This document shows, in pieces, positions 1-8,367 of a DNA stretch of 63,883 bases. The stretch lies in contig JAOZSR010000008.1 of NCBI GenBank assembly GCA_029939575.1, forward strand, positions 1 to 63,883, written 5' to 3'. Source of the stretch: Fidelibacterota bacterium. GTDB lineage: Bacteria > Fidelibacterota > UBA2242 > JAOZSR01. How positions within the stretch are numbered: the stretch's first letter is position 1; the number at the start of each line of letters is the position of its first letter. The notes beneath the pieces are model-generated. The model had not been told where the DNA came from. It was given only the letters and a program-made list of their open reading frames with translations, and did no database searches. A program made the translations under genes and the position numbers.

Positions 1-2
1 AG

Positions 3-44
3 TTATTAGTCGATAAAGCAATACAAATTATTGAACTTGAATAA
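3..44 (+). CDS. C-terminal tail of an upstream gene (partial)
   Basis: An open frame runs in from the left edge and encodes about 13 residues of helix-like sequence ending in ...IIELE before a TAA at 42-44. The family cannot be named from so little. The stop codon overlaps the TAAC that opens the palindrome at 42-182, just as the stop of the next gene overlaps the second palindrome. That arrangement is typical of gene cassettes. Confidence 0.4.
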   Translation, partial: LLVDKAIQIIELE

Positions 45-182
45 CAGCCAGTGCATAATACATGGTATAGTGCATGCGGGTTTCAGCGGTTCTCGAGCGT
101 TTGCGGATCGTGAAAAAGGTCAGTGTAACCTGATAGGAAATCTCTCGTAATCCCGCACGACACCATACCATTAAACGTTACC
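42..182 (+). repeat. attC-like imperfect palindrome 1
   Basis: The outer ends are TAAC (42-45) and GTTA (177-180). The inner arms at 62-80 and 152-171 pair over about 19 bp (ATGGTAT, GTG and TGCGGG blocks) with one mismatch and one bulged base, around an unpaired centre of about 70 bases. Bulged, imperfect arms with TAAC/GTTA ends are features of integron attC sites. The right end reads GTTACCG, so it matches the G-TT core but not the full GTTRRRY consensus. The segment is clearly more G+C-rich than its surroundings. Confidence 0.5.
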
Positions 183-1446
183 GGTTATTGGAAAAAAAGA
201 GATTTCGACAGTAATGAAAGTTAAATTATCTTTGTAGAAAAGGTTTTTATATGACAAAAATTGAGAAAAATATAAATTTGGATTTTTATAACAAAGTAAT
301 ACAATTACTGAATGTTGCTCGGAAATCAGTAATTCAGACCGTGAACAAAACAATGGTTTATACCTATTTTGAAATCGGAAAAATCATTGTTGAAGAAGAA
401 CAAAAAGGGAAAACAAGAGCAGAATACGGGAAAAAGATACTTCAAGGACTTTCGGAAAGATTAAGTAAAGAATGTGGTCGTGGTTTTTCAGTTGATAATT
501 TGGAAAATATGCGACGGTTTTATTTAGCCTACTCAATTACCGAAAAATCATCTCGGAAATCTATCAAAGAAAATTCCGAAACAGTGTCTCGGAATTCTGA
601 TAGGATTGACTTTAAATTAAGTTGGTCACATTATCTATTCTTAGTTAGAGTTGATAATCCAGACGAGAGACAATTTTATGAGATAGAAGCAATAAATAAT
701 AATTGGAGTTTAAGAGAATTACAAAGACAATTTGATACAGCATTATTTGAAAGATTGGCATTAAGCAGAGACAAGAAAGGCGTTAAAAAATTATCTAAAA
801 AAGGACAGTTAATTGAAAAACCAAAAGATACGGTAAAAGACCCGTATATTCTTGAATTTTTAGGTTTAAAAGAAGAAAGCATATATTCTGAAACTGAATT
901 AGAACAAAAAATAATAGATAAATTAGAACACTTTTTACTTGAACTTGGAAAAGGATTTACATTTGTTGGCAGACAAGTCCGTTTTACTTTCGATGATAAA
1001 CATTTTAGAATTGATTTAGTATTTTATAACAGAATTTTGCAATGTTTCGTATTAGTAGATTTGAAAATTGGGGAAATTTCACATCAAGACTTAGGACAAA
1101 TGCAAATGTATGTAAACTATTATGACAGAAAAGTAAAACTTGAAAATGAGAATAAAACTATTGGAATAATACTTTGTAAAAAGAAAAATGAGACGTTAGT
1201 AGAAATCACTCTTCCTGAAAATAATGAACAAATTTTTGCAAGTAAATATCAAACTGTTTTACCAAGTAAGAAAGAACTGAGAGAATTGATTGAAAACAAA
1301 GAAGATAAAGAACCGACAAATCGCTAACAAAGTATAAAAATGATAGCCGAAACAGTAGTAAATATGAACATTGTAGCCCGCTTCAATTTTTCTGTAACTT
1401 GAAAGGAAAGTACCACGCAGTCGGCAACTTTTCATATATTAACCCG
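178..1446 (+). mobile_element. possible integron-type gene cassette carrying the DUF1016 gene
   Basis: The gene at 251-1327 lies between two palindromes with TAAC...GTTA ends (42-182 and 1322-1452). If both are attC-like sites cut at G^TT, the segment from 178 to 1446 would be one circularisable cassette: one promoterless ORF followed by its own recombination site. No integrase gene is present in the window, so this would be a cassette lacking a local integrase. The cassette interpretation is inference from structure. Confidence 0.4.
251..1327 (+). CDS. DUF1016 / PDDEXK nuclease domain protein (YhcG-like)
   Basis: A 358-residue protein with the two-part layout of the YhcG/DUF1016 family: an N-terminal helical DUF1016 domain (about residues 15-170, including the GFSVDNLENMRRFY and LSWSHYLFLVRV stretches) and a C-terminal PD-(D/E)XK nuclease-like domain (about 200-340). 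The likely active site is D255 in RIDLVFYN and the D270-L-K272 core, followed by the family's QMQMYVNYYD stretch. Such proteins are common cargo of defence islands and integron cassettes; the function of most is unproven. The ATG at 251 follows AAAGG. The stop codon forms the start of an attC-like palindrome. Family call is firm; the role in DNA defence or repair is inference. Confidence 0.85.
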   Translation: MTKIEKNINLDFYNKVIQLLNVARKSVIQTVNKTMVYTYFEIGKIIVEEEQKGKTRAEYGKKILQGLSERLSKECGRGFSVDNLENMRRFYLAYSITEKSSRKSIKENSETVSRNSDRIDFKLSWSHYLFLVRVDNPDERQFYEIEAINNNWSLRELQRQFDTALFERLALSRDKKGVKKLSKKGQLIEKPKDTVKDPYILEFLGLKEESIYSETELEQKIIDKLEHFLLELGKGFTFVGRQVRFTFDDKHFRIDLVFYNRILQCFVLVDLKIGEISHQDLGQMQMYVNYYDRKVKLENENKTIGIILCKKKNETLVEITLPENNEQIFASKYQTVLPSKKELRELIENKEDKEPTNR

Positions 1447-1452
1447 TTAGAT
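1322..1452 (+). repeat. attC-like imperfect palindrome 2
   Basis: TAAC at 1325-1328 overlaps the stop codon of the DUF1016 gene. The far end, GTTAGAT at 1446-1452, fits the attC R' consensus GTTRRRY exactly. Between them, GCCGA at 1346-1350 pairs with TCGGC at 1421-1425, and ATGA (1340-1343) with TCAT (1432-1435), leaving unpaired bases. The arms are less perfect than those of palindrome 1, but the geometry and length (about 130 bp) are similar. Confidence 0.45.
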
Positions 1453-1518
1453 CATAAATAAAATGGAGATATTATCATGATTGGAATTTATTTAATTGGG
1501 ATTTTTAGGTAGAATATA

Positions 1519-2559
1519 ATGAATAATAAAGCTTTAAAAAAAATATCAATTATTATCCCCCATTTTAATGGGGAAGAGATTCTTGTTGATTGTCTTAATT
1601 CAATCTATAAAACCTGTTCACTTGATCTTGATATTATTCTGGTTGATAACGGGTCGACAGATAATAGTGTAGCTCTGGTAGAACAACAATTTCCATCTGT
1701 AATAATTTTGAAGCAGGAAGAAAATCTGGGATTCGCCGGTGGTTGTAATGCAGGAGTCAAACACGCTTCTACCCCTTATGTGCTAATTTTAAATAATGAT
1801 ACTGTTCATGATCCGGGTTGGATTGATTATTTATTAGAGCAGATTGAATCTGATGACAATATTTCTGCAGTTCAACCAAAACTACGTTCATTCCAGAATC
1901 GTGAAAAGTTTGACTATTCCGGAGCAGCCGGTGGGGAAATAGACATCTTTGGGTTTCCTTTTGCCAGGGGCAGAATTTTTGATAAAATTGAAAATGACCT
2001 GGGACAATATGATTCACACTCAAATCAAATTTTCTGGGCTTCGGGAACAGCATTTTTAGCCAGGCGGGATGTAATGCTTAGGGCAGGGCTGTTTGATGAG
2101 GATTTTTTCGCTCATATGGAAGAAATTGACCTGGATTGGCGCATGCAACTCATGGGGTATAAAATTGTCGTTGAACCAAAGGCGATTATCTATCATAGGT
2201 CCGGTTATACACTTGGAGCGGAATCTTCTTTTAAGAAATATCTTAACCACCGCAATGCCCTTTTTATGTTTCTGTCAAATTATCGTACTTTGTTAACTTG
2301 CTATCTTTTTCCCATGAGAATTGCATTAGATCTAATGGCTATGATTTTTTCTCTGATAAAATTGGATTTTGGACGATTTGTGGCAATTATTAAAGCCCAT
2401 TTTAATATTCTTCTTCATCCCAAAAAAATAATCAGAAAGAGAAAACTCGTTAAATCTCTTCGAAAAGTTGGAGATGAAAAAATTATGTTGAAAATGTATA
2501 AAGGTTCAATTGCTATCAGTGCGCTACTTTTCGGGAAACGTGATTTTTTTGATAATTAA
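1519..2559 (+). CDS. family 2 glycosyltransferase (rhamnosyltransferase-like)
   Basis: A 346-residue GT-A fold glycosyltransferase of family GT2, in the WbbL/RfbF-like group. Visible motifs in order: ISIIIPHFNGEEI at the N-terminus, DNGSTDNS, NLGFAGGCNAG, the nucleotide-sugar and metal motif LILNNDT, and the acceptor-side acid motif FDEDFFAHMEEIDLDWRM near residue 200. The last third has hydrophobic stretches (around residues 260-290) that suggest membrane association. It probably transfers a sugar from a nucleotide donor to a lipid-linked glycan on the cytoplasmic face. It stands alone next to the cassette-like region, not in a recognisable polysaccharide cluster, so donor and acceptor are unknown. 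Confidence 0.88.
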   Translation: MNNKALKKISIIIPHFNGEEILVDCLNSIYKTCSLDLDIILVDNGSTDNSVALVEQQFPSVIILKQEENLGFAGGCNAGVKHASTPYVLILNNDTVHDPGWIDYLLEQIESDDNISAVQPKLRSFQNREKFDYSGAAGGEIDIFGFPFARGRIFDKIENDLGQYDSHSNQIFWASGTAFLARRDVMLRAGLFDEDFFAHMEEIDLDWRMQLMGYKIVVEPKAIIYHRSGYTLGAESSFKKYLNHRNALFMFLSNYRTLLTCYLFPMRIALDLMAMIFSLIKLDFGRFVAIIKAHFNILLHPKKIIRKRKLVKSLRKVGDEKIMLKMYKGSIAISALLFGKRDFFDN

Positions 2560-2591
2560 GAGGGATTTTATAAAAAAATAAGTTTGTTGTT

Positions 2592-4262
2592 TTAGTCCGG
2601 TTGTCCTGAATCCTCGATAAAACAACGTGGATCCAAAGGTTCAATAATTATACTTTTTTCATATTTACATGCTGCTGTACCGGGATGAGAATTTTTAGGC
2701 TTCCAGACATATTTTTTCATTGTATAGATTACCGATACGACGGAAGAATGTTTTGATTTGCTTTTGTATGCCGCAATTCCGGCAGCTTTGGCAATAATAT
2801 CTTTTGGTAGTACATCAACCCGTTGAGGATTTCTGACAATAACATGGGATCCGCTAACATTTTGAGCATGGAACCAAAAATCAGAGCTGTTGGTTTTTTT
2901 ATGGGTCAATACATCATTGTCCTGAGCACTTCGTCCAACACGCAATTCCCATTTTCCAATAAAAATAGTAATATATGGTAATCTTTTATCTTCGAAACCA
3001 CTTTTCTTTTTTTGAGAAATAGCAGCCGGCATCGAAGTTTCGATTGTTTTTAATTCTCTAAAAAGTTGAGCCGAAATTATTTTCCTTTTAATAGCCTTGC
3101 TGCTTTCTATATTTTCCTGAATATTCTTAATCGATTGTACCAGTTTTTTCCTGGAATCTGTTAGTTTCCTGGCTTTTTTATAATATTTTTCAGCGTTTTC
3201 TGCCGGTGAAAGTTTTTTATCCATTTTAATTGTAATTTCTTCATCCGGCGATAATATTTTTTTTAATTTTATTTCCTGTTGTCCCTTTTTTAATTTATAC
3301 AAATTCGCCATTAAAATATCGCCGGTTTCTCGACAGGAATCCATTGTTGGAAAATCCGATAGTTCTTTTTGCTGGTTTTTTAATTTTCTTTCAAGATTTA
3401 ATATATATTTCTCGATTTTTTTTAATAACGAATTCCGCTTATCAAAAGTACTTTTCCACTTATAATAACTTGTTAAATAACCATCGGTTAAATCGACTAT
3501 ATTTGTATATTCCTGATACTTTTCCATATTAGTATTTAAAGGAATAATAGAGAATATCCCGGGCTCTTTTCCATAAATTCTGAAGCAGGGTTTTGAGGTT
3601 TCTAAAATTATTTCCAAATATTTGTTATACAATTCTGATATTTGATCAGGCGGCATAATATTTAAGGCTGATTTTATATCAAGTTTTGCTCTTTGACAAA
3701 TTTCCAATATAAGGGTTTTTGAAAAAATAGGTATAGATAACTTTGAAAAAATGAAATTTATATTTCTGTCTCGGTTATTTTCAACAACCCTGTTAAAATC
3801 CTTTGCCAAAGGTTCTGAGATTTTTCCATGATTAAAATCCTGAAGCAGAGGAATTTCGCTTGATTTTCGTTTTTTAAATACAGTTAGAATTTCAAATTCC
3901 CGGTTAAAGTGAATAATATTGCCGGCAATACCAAACAATTGAAAAAGTAGAAAAGTGCTGTCACTGAATTTTATTAAAATCTGACGATCAATTTTATGAA
4001 TTAATATCTCAGAAATATGTTTGCCTTCTATTTTTGGAAAAATATGTACTTTTTTCTTTGGTGTCGGAGTTGTTTTTTCAATATTTAGCATTGGCAAAGG
4101 TGGATTTACGGAGAAATGTAAATTTTTATATTCCGAATTGCTAATTACCGGAAGAATTATCTCTCCTTTACGGTAGGTAAAAGGTTTTCCAAAGATTGCT
4201 CCGGAAATTTCTTTTCTGAAAAATTCTGATAATATTCTAAAATGAAACCAACTATTAAACAA
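2592..4262 (-). CDS. rqcH: RqcH/NFACT family ribosome quality control protein
   Basis: A 556-residue protein of the NFACT family (RqcH, older name fibronectin-binding protein A). The order is an NFACT-N domain (about 1-190), a HhH-like segment (about 195-270), a long coiled coil rich in Lys/Glu (about 280-420) and an NFACT-R/DUF814 domain (about 435-540) with the signature WFHAQNVSGSHVIVR and the late KPKNSHPGTA...YEKSIIIEP block. RqcH homologues bind 50S subunits obstructed by peptidyl-tRNA and recruit tRNA-Ala to add alanine tails that mark the peptide for degradation. The gene ends 4 bp before the convergently placed glycosyltransferase region and lies 4 bp downstream of the lipoprotein gene at 4267-4713, probably in one transcript. 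Confidence 0.88.
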   Translation of the reverse strand: MFNSWFHFRILSEFFRKEISGAIFGKPFTYRKGEIILPVISNSEYKNLHFSVNPPLPMLNIEKTTPTPKKKVHIFPKIEGKHISEILIHKIDRQILIKFSDSTFLLFQLFGIAGNIIHFNREFEILTVFKKRKSSEIPLLQDFNHGKISEPLAKDFNRVVENNRDRNINFIFSKLSIPIFSKTLILEICQRAKLDIKSALNIMPPDQISELYNKYLEIILETSKPCFRIYGKEPGIFSIIPLNTNMEKYQEYTNIVDLTDGYLTSYYKWKSTFDKRNSLLKKIEKYILNLERKLKNQQKELSDFPTMDSCRETGDILMANLYKLKKGQQEIKLKKILSPDEEITIKMDKKLSPAENAEKYYKKARKLTDSRKKLVQSIKNIQENIESSKAIKRKIISAQLFRELKTIETSMPAAISQKKKSGFEDKRLPYITIFIGKWELRVGRSAQDNDVLTHKKTNSSDFWFHAQNVSGSHVIVRNPQRVDVLPKDIIAKAAGIAAYKSKSKHSSVVSVIYTMKKYVWKPKNSHPGTAACKYEKSIIIEPLDPRCFIEDSGQPD

Positions 4263-4266
4263 TGAA

Positions 4267-4713
4267 TTACCCCAGATGTTTTTTCTTATTAAAAATAAAT
4301 TTATGGTAAAAGCACAATACTTTTATTTTGATATAGCCATTGATATGAATTTCTCCCTGCTTATTAAATAATGATTGAAGAAGTCCTTTTGTACCAGTTA
4401 GCATATCCCTGTATCTAATTTCTGTTTTAAAAGGAACCTCTTCCATATTTCCGGCTGGCACAATAATTTTTTTCTCGTTATAATAGCTGTTAATTTTCTC
4501 TCCATTAATAAAAATATCAAAATTGATTTCCGTGACTGTAATTTTTACCGGATTGGGATTAGTAACTGGTAAAATAAATTCTATTGTGATAGATTTTTTT
4601 CCAATATTTTTCAGGCTAATATCTTTAACATCGGCTATTTTGACAGGTTTCAAAATGCAACTGGTCAGAAGACTGCAAATTACAATAATGATCATTAATG
4701 AATATTTTTTCAA
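4267..4713 (-). CDS. LEA14-like (water stress/hypersensitive response domain) lipoprotein
   Basis: A 148-residue protein with a lipoprotein signal peptide: a charged start, a hydrophobic core and a lipobox LLTSC, with Cys19 as the likely lipidation site. The rest matches an LEA type 2 (WHy) immunoglobulin-like fold: ISLKNIGKKSITIEFILPVTNPNPVKI is the typical first half, with the NPNP turn, and the protein ends with paired beta strands. Bacterial members are periplasmic or surface lipoproteins of unclear function. It precedes rqcH with a 4 bp gap and is divergent from the lipid cluster at 4912, so the 4714-4911 segment probably contains promoters for both directions. Confidence 0.7.
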   Translation of the reverse strand: MKKYSLMIIIVICSLLTSCILKPVKIADVKDISLKNIGKKSITIEFILPVTNPNPVKITVTEINFDIFINGEKINSYYNEKKIIVPAGNMEEVPFKTEIRYRDMLTGTKGLLQSLFNKQGEIHINGYIKIKVLCFYHKFIFNKKKHLG

Positions 4714-4911
4714 TATTTCTCCAAATTGTTTTCCTGCAATATTAAACTTTCATTGATTGCAAAACAATAAAAATCTAAGGTGAAAATTCTACTAAAATAA
4801 AATGATTTACATATACAATAAATTAATTTATATTCTAATATAAGAAGGTTATTAATACAGATGTGAAAAATTAGTCTTAATTATGTTTTTGAAGAAAAAA
4901 GGTGTGATAAA

Positions 4912-5157
4912 ATGCAATTCTCTGATAGAATACTTTCGATTATTAAAGAAGATGTTGAAAAAGCCAATAATATTAGTTTAGATACCAATATCAGAAAGGA
5001 CCTTGAAATTGATTCCCTTGATTTTTTAATTGTTATAAATAGTATCGAAGATGAATTTTCAATTAATATTGATGAAAAAGATTTTAGTGAGATTGAAACA
5101 ATAGGTGAAATGATTTTGAAGTTGGAAGAGCAATTCCCAGATATTGGAAAAGATTGA
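4912..5157 (+). CDS. acyl carrier protein (first gene of lipid cluster)
   Basis: An 81-residue acyl carrier protein. The phosphopantetheine attachment site is Ser35 in DLEIDSLDFL, followed by the helix II/III pattern IEDEFSINIDE. It would hold the acyl chain as a thioester for the next enzyme. It is the first gene of a run of seven with overlaps or tiny gaps, and its stop lies 1 bp before the start of the alpha-oxoamine synthase at 5159. A dedicated ACP beside a serine-palmitoyltransferase-type enzyme is a known feature of several bacterial sphingolipid loci. The start ATG follows AAAGGTG at a suitable distance. Confidence 0.92.
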   Translation: MQFSDRILSIIKEDVEKANNISLDTNIRKDLEIDSLDFLIVINSIEDEFSINIDEKDFSEIETIGEMILKLEEQFPDIGKD

Positions 5158-5158
5158 T

Positions 5159-6343
5159 ATGAGTGAAAATTTTTATAAAAATTTATTCATCGATAAAAGT
5201 ATTGCTGACAAATTAAATTTTAATCCCTATTACCCTATTATTGAATCCGGTATTTCAAATCCGGTATTGATTAAAGGTGAAAACTTTATTGATCTGGCAT
5301 CTAATGATTACCTGGGGCTTACGAATAATGAAGATGTCAAAAATTGTATTATAAAAAGTTTGCGTAAATATGGCGCCTCAATGTGTGGGACACCAATTGC
5401 CACAGGCTATGTTGATATTTTTAAAAAAGCAGAGATGAAACTTTCGAATTTTCTGGGATTAGAGGATTCTATAATTTTTCCTTCCTGTTTTCAGGCTAAT
5501 GTCAGTCTCTTTCCCTCAATTATTAATTCAAAGGATTTAATTATTTTTGACCAATATGTTCACGCTTCAATGATCCAAAGTATCAGAACAACGGACTGTA
5601 AGATTAAGCCCTTTAAACATAACAATTTGGAGCATTTGGAAAATTTACTTAAAAGATCAACCGGATTTAGGGAAGTTTTTGTTGTAACTGAATCTGTTTT
5701 TTCTACTGAAGGCGTAATAGCACCTTTTAAGGAAATAGTAGATTTATGTAATAAATTTAATGCAATTCCGGTCATTGACGATTCACATGGAATTGGAGTA
5801 ATTGGAAGTACCGGCAAGGGAATTTTAGAGTTCTGCCAGATCAGTAATTATTCCGGAATATATACAGCTTCCTTAGGAAAAGGAATCGCTAATGCCGGTG
5901 GTATAATTAGTGGGAAAAATGCATTAATCGATTTTCTTCGTTATAGTTGCAGTGGATTGATTTATTCCACAGCCTTGCCTCCTTATATTTTTTCCGGTAT
6001 AATCAAAGTACTTGAAATTATTGAAAAAGATTATGACTCTCTTAGCAAAAAAATGTGGGCTAATAAAAATTTTATTGCTGAAAAATTAACAAAAAAGGGA
6101 TTCGGAATTTATGAGGGGAAAGCTCCAATTATAGCAATAATTGGAGGCAGTCTGGAAAATACAATCTGGTTGGCAAGGGAATTTTATTATAGACATATTC
6201 TTACAACTCCTTTTGTTCCTCCATCGGTTCCTCCTGAAAAAGGTATTGTACGTCTTATTGCCGGTTCCAATTTGTCCTCAGATTCTTTAGATAAAATCCA
6301 GTTAGCGATTTATGAAATTGGAAAACTTCTTTCATTAAAATAA
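5159..6343 (+). CDS. alpha-oxoamine synthase (serine palmitoyltransferase / KBL / BioF-like)
   Basis: A 394-residue PLP enzyme of the alpha-oxoamine synthase family, which condenses an amino acid with an acyl thioester and releases CO2. Landmarks: ASNDYLGL near residue 50, the cofactor-stacking His135 in QYVHASM, the PLP-contacting DDSHGIGVIG (His210), the Schiff-base Lys241 in SLGKGIANAGG and the YSTALPP segment after it. BioF, KBL and serine palmitoyltransferase share these motifs, so substrate is not fixed by them. The adjacent ACP, lipid kinase and SDR favour a sphingolipid-type long-chain base. I chose ATG 5159 (TGATATG junction) rather than TTG 5144, because it follows a GGAAAAG site and avoids overlap. 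Confidence 0.88.
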   Translation: MSENFYKNLFIDKSIADKLNFNPYYPIIESGISNPVLIKGENFIDLASNDYLGLTNNEDVKNCIIKSLRKYGASMCGTPIATGYVDIFKKAEMKLSNFLGLEDSIIFPSCFQANVSLFPSIINSKDLIIFDQYVHASMIQSIRTTDCKIKPFKHNNLEHLENLLKRSTGFREVFVVTESVFSTEGVIAPFKEIVDLCNKFNAIPVIDDSHGIGVIGSTGKGILEFCQISNYSGIYTASLGKGIANAGGIISGKNALIDFLRYSCSGLIYSTALPPYIFSGIIKVLEIIEKDYDSLSKKMWANKNFIAEKLTKKGFGIYEGKAPIIAIIGGSLENTIWLAREFYYRHILTTPFVPPSVPPEKGIVRLIAGSNLSSDSLDKIQLAIYEIGKLLSLK

Positions 6344-6350
6344 ACTCCGG

Positions 6351-7358
6351 ATGTCATTTATGCAAAAAAAATATTTTCTGATTATGAATCCAGGCTCACG
6401 TGGTGGAAAAAGTAAGAAACTTTTTAATACAATATTTAGATATTTAGAAAAACGAAATATTAAATACGACTTCCAAATTACTGAAAATTTGGAAAATGCC
6501 AAACAACTGTCATTAAAGGCAAATAAATCAGGATACCAAAATATTGTCGCTGTTGGAGGTGATGGTACTATCAACAATGTTATTAATGGTTTTTTTAATA
6601 AAGATGGCCACAGGATTTCCAATGCTAAAATGGGAGTAATTTATTCCGGAACCAGTCCGGATTTTTGTAAAAGTTATCATATTCCATACAAAAACATTGA
6701 GCAAATTATGGAAACTCTGATTGCCGGCATCACTACTACTATTCAAATTGGAAAAATTTCTTTATGTAAAACATATCAGCCAGATTATCATAACAAAGCA
6801 CTTAATGAATCTGTCCAAAATTCTGAATTAATAACCCGTTTTTTTGGATGTTGTGTGAATATTGGGCTAGGCCCAATGTTGGCCAGAAAATCAAATAGTG
6901 GAATCAGGAAAAAACTTGGCGATTTTGGAGGAACTTTTATCGCCCTTATCCAAACTTTATTGACTTATAAAGCATCAGATTTTCTGATTGAAACAGACGG
7001 GGTAAGGCAAGAAATAAAAAAAATGTTCAGCCTTTCTGTTGGGAAAACCCGCTATATTGCATCCGGAATTAAAGTAAAAAATGATTTAATTGAAGGTGAT
7101 AATAAATTTTACAATCTTATTGTACAAAAATTGGAACTGAAAGATGTAGCCCGATGTTTGCGAAATATTTATAGTGGAAATACTTTTAAAAATAGCAATA
7201 CAATGACCTTAGAATATTCCAAACAAATCAGTATTTATGGTAATAACCAATCACCGGAGGTGGAATTCGATGGTGATCCGCAGGGATATTTACCATGTCA
7301 GATTGAAATGGCCGGAAATAAACTTGAATTAATCACAGAAAGAAATCATGTTAACTGA
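6351..7358 (+). CDS. diacylglycerol kinase-fold lipid kinase
   Basis: A 335-residue protein of the diacylglycerol/sphingosine kinase (DAGK_cat, YegS/DgkB) fold. The N-terminus has the nucleotide motif MNPGSRGGK, followed near residue 65 by the catalytic GGDGTINNVINGF motif; a beta-sandwich C-terminal domain ends near LPCQIEMAGNKLELI. These enzymes phosphorylate lipid hydroxyls such as those of diacylglycerol, sphingoid bases or ceramide using ATP. In the Caulobacter sphingolipid locus a kinase of this fold phosphorylates ceramide, so a ceramide-like or long-chain-base substrate is a reasonable inference here. It starts 7 bp after the alpha-oxoamine synthase and overlaps the next gene by 11 bp. 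Confidence 0.85.
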   Translation: MSFMQKKYFLIMNPGSRGGKSKKLFNTIFRYLEKRNIKYDFQITENLENAKQLSLKANKSGYQNIVAVGGDGTINNVINGFFNKDGHRISNAKMGVIYSGTSPDFCKSYHIPYKNIEQIMETLIAGITTTIQIGKISLCKTYQPDYHNKALNESVQNSELITRFFGCCVNIGLGPMLARKSNSGIRKKLGDFGGTFIALIQTLLTYKASDFLIETDGVRQEIKKMFSLSVGKTRYIASGIKVKNDLIEGDNKFYNLIVQKLELKDVARCLRNIYSGNTFKNSNTMTLEYSKQISIYGNNQSPEVEFDGDPQGYLPCQIEMAGNKLELITERNHVN

Positions 7359-8367
7359 GAGAGATTATATTGAAATAATAAACAAGGTCATGAAGCAAAA
7401 TTGTAGCTGCACAGATCATGGTTTTGAAACTGATGCTACTCAAATTGAAATCTCAGACTCGAAATTATTGTTTTCTATGGATAATTATTCTGAAGAGGAT
7501 TTGTTAAGAGAAAATGATCCCTATTCTATGGGCTGGAATTTAGCAGCCGGAAGTATCAGCGATATTTATGCTGCCGGTGGTATTCCTAAATATTTTGGTC
7601 ATTCTATGAGTGTTTCGCAAACATGGGATGAAAAATATGTAGAGAAATTCACTCTTGGAATTGCAAATGTTCTGCAAAAAACAGATACAATATTTATGGG
7701 TGGTGACCTTAGCAAAGCAAAAAAATGGAAATATACTGCTTCTGTGATTGGAACGCTTGCTGGAAATCCATTAACCCGAAAAGGAGCAAAAGCTAAGGAT
7801 ATTATCTATATTACAGGAAAAATCGGCATCGGAAATTTGGAAGCAGCATTCACTCTTTTCTCTGATAAAAAAATCTCATCTGCTATTAGCAACAAAATTG
7901 AAACCAGATACAAACTCCATTCTGAAAAAGCAAAACTTGTTAGAAAATATGGAACAGCATGTATTGATACCAGTGATGGAACTTTTAATTCATTAAATAT
8001 TCTTTCGGAAATCAATTCTGTTGGATATGTAATCGATAATCTTCCCATTCATTCAAAGGGTATATTATTCGCAAAACTTGTATCTTTGCCAAAAGAGTTG
8101 CTTTTTTTAGGTGAATGTGGTGAATATGAATTGTTATTCACAATAGATCAAAATGATGAGGAATCATTTCTGAAAGAGGCAAAAGAACAGAGGTTGGTTT
8201 ATCATCGTCTGGGAAGAGTTGTAGCAAATAGAAATTTTAAAAAATTAATAACTAAACAAAATGCCGAATTAAATTTGTCGGAAATCCAATTCCGTGCCAG
8301 AGATTTTGAAAATGTAAAAGATTATTTAAAAGCGATCACTAATTCTATTTCAAAACAGAGGATGTAA
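7348..8367 (+). CDS. ThiL-like (AIR synthase-related fold) kinase in lipid cluster
   Basis: A 339-residue protein of the PurM/ThiL superfamily. ThiL-type landmarks are present: MGWNLAAGSISDIYAAGGIP (the IGWKAL..NLSDIAAMGA region), the GGDLSKA motif in place of GGDT, TASVIGTL, the RKGAKAKDIIYITG block and DTSDGTFNSLN in place of DISDGL. The N-terminal GDDAA metal motif of thiamine-monophosphate kinase is replaced by ETDATQ, and the usual D-x-x-VEGVHF reads DNYSEEDLL. True ThiL phosphorylates thiamine monophosphate. No thiamine gene is nearby, and the gene overlaps its neighbour by 11 bp, so a role in the lipid pathway is more likely than a role in thiamine synthesis. That is inference. Confidence 0.75.
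   Translation: MLTERDYIEIINKVMKQNCSCTDHGFETDATQIEISDSKLLFSMDNYSEEDLLRENDPYSMGWNLAAGSISDIYAAGGIPKYFGHSMSVSQTWDEKYVEKFTLGIANVLQKTDTIFMGGDLSKAKKWKYTASVIGTLAGNPLTRKGAKAKDIIYITGKIGIGNLEAAFTLFSDKKISSAISNKIETRYKLHSEKAKLVRKYGTACIDTSDGTFNSLNILSEINSVGYVIDNLPIHSKGILFAKLVSLPKELLFLGECGEYELLFTIDQNDEESFLKEAKEQRLVYHRLGRVVANRNFKKLITKQNAELNLSEIQFRARDFENVKDYLKAITNSISKQRM

Noticed and set aside
171-353. Minus-strand ORF of 60 codons overlapping the DUF1016 start
   Set aside because: It covers the palindrome arm and the start of a well-supported gene, and its sequence has no domain-like features.
1477-1512. Short ORF before the glycosyltransferase gene
   Set aside because: Only 11 codons, hydrophobic by AT-rich composition, with no convincing evidence of being a gene.
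5144-5158. TTG start for the alpha-oxoamine synthase
   Set aside because: It would overlap the ACP stop and hold the GGAAAAG site inside the gene; ATG 5159 gives the better context.
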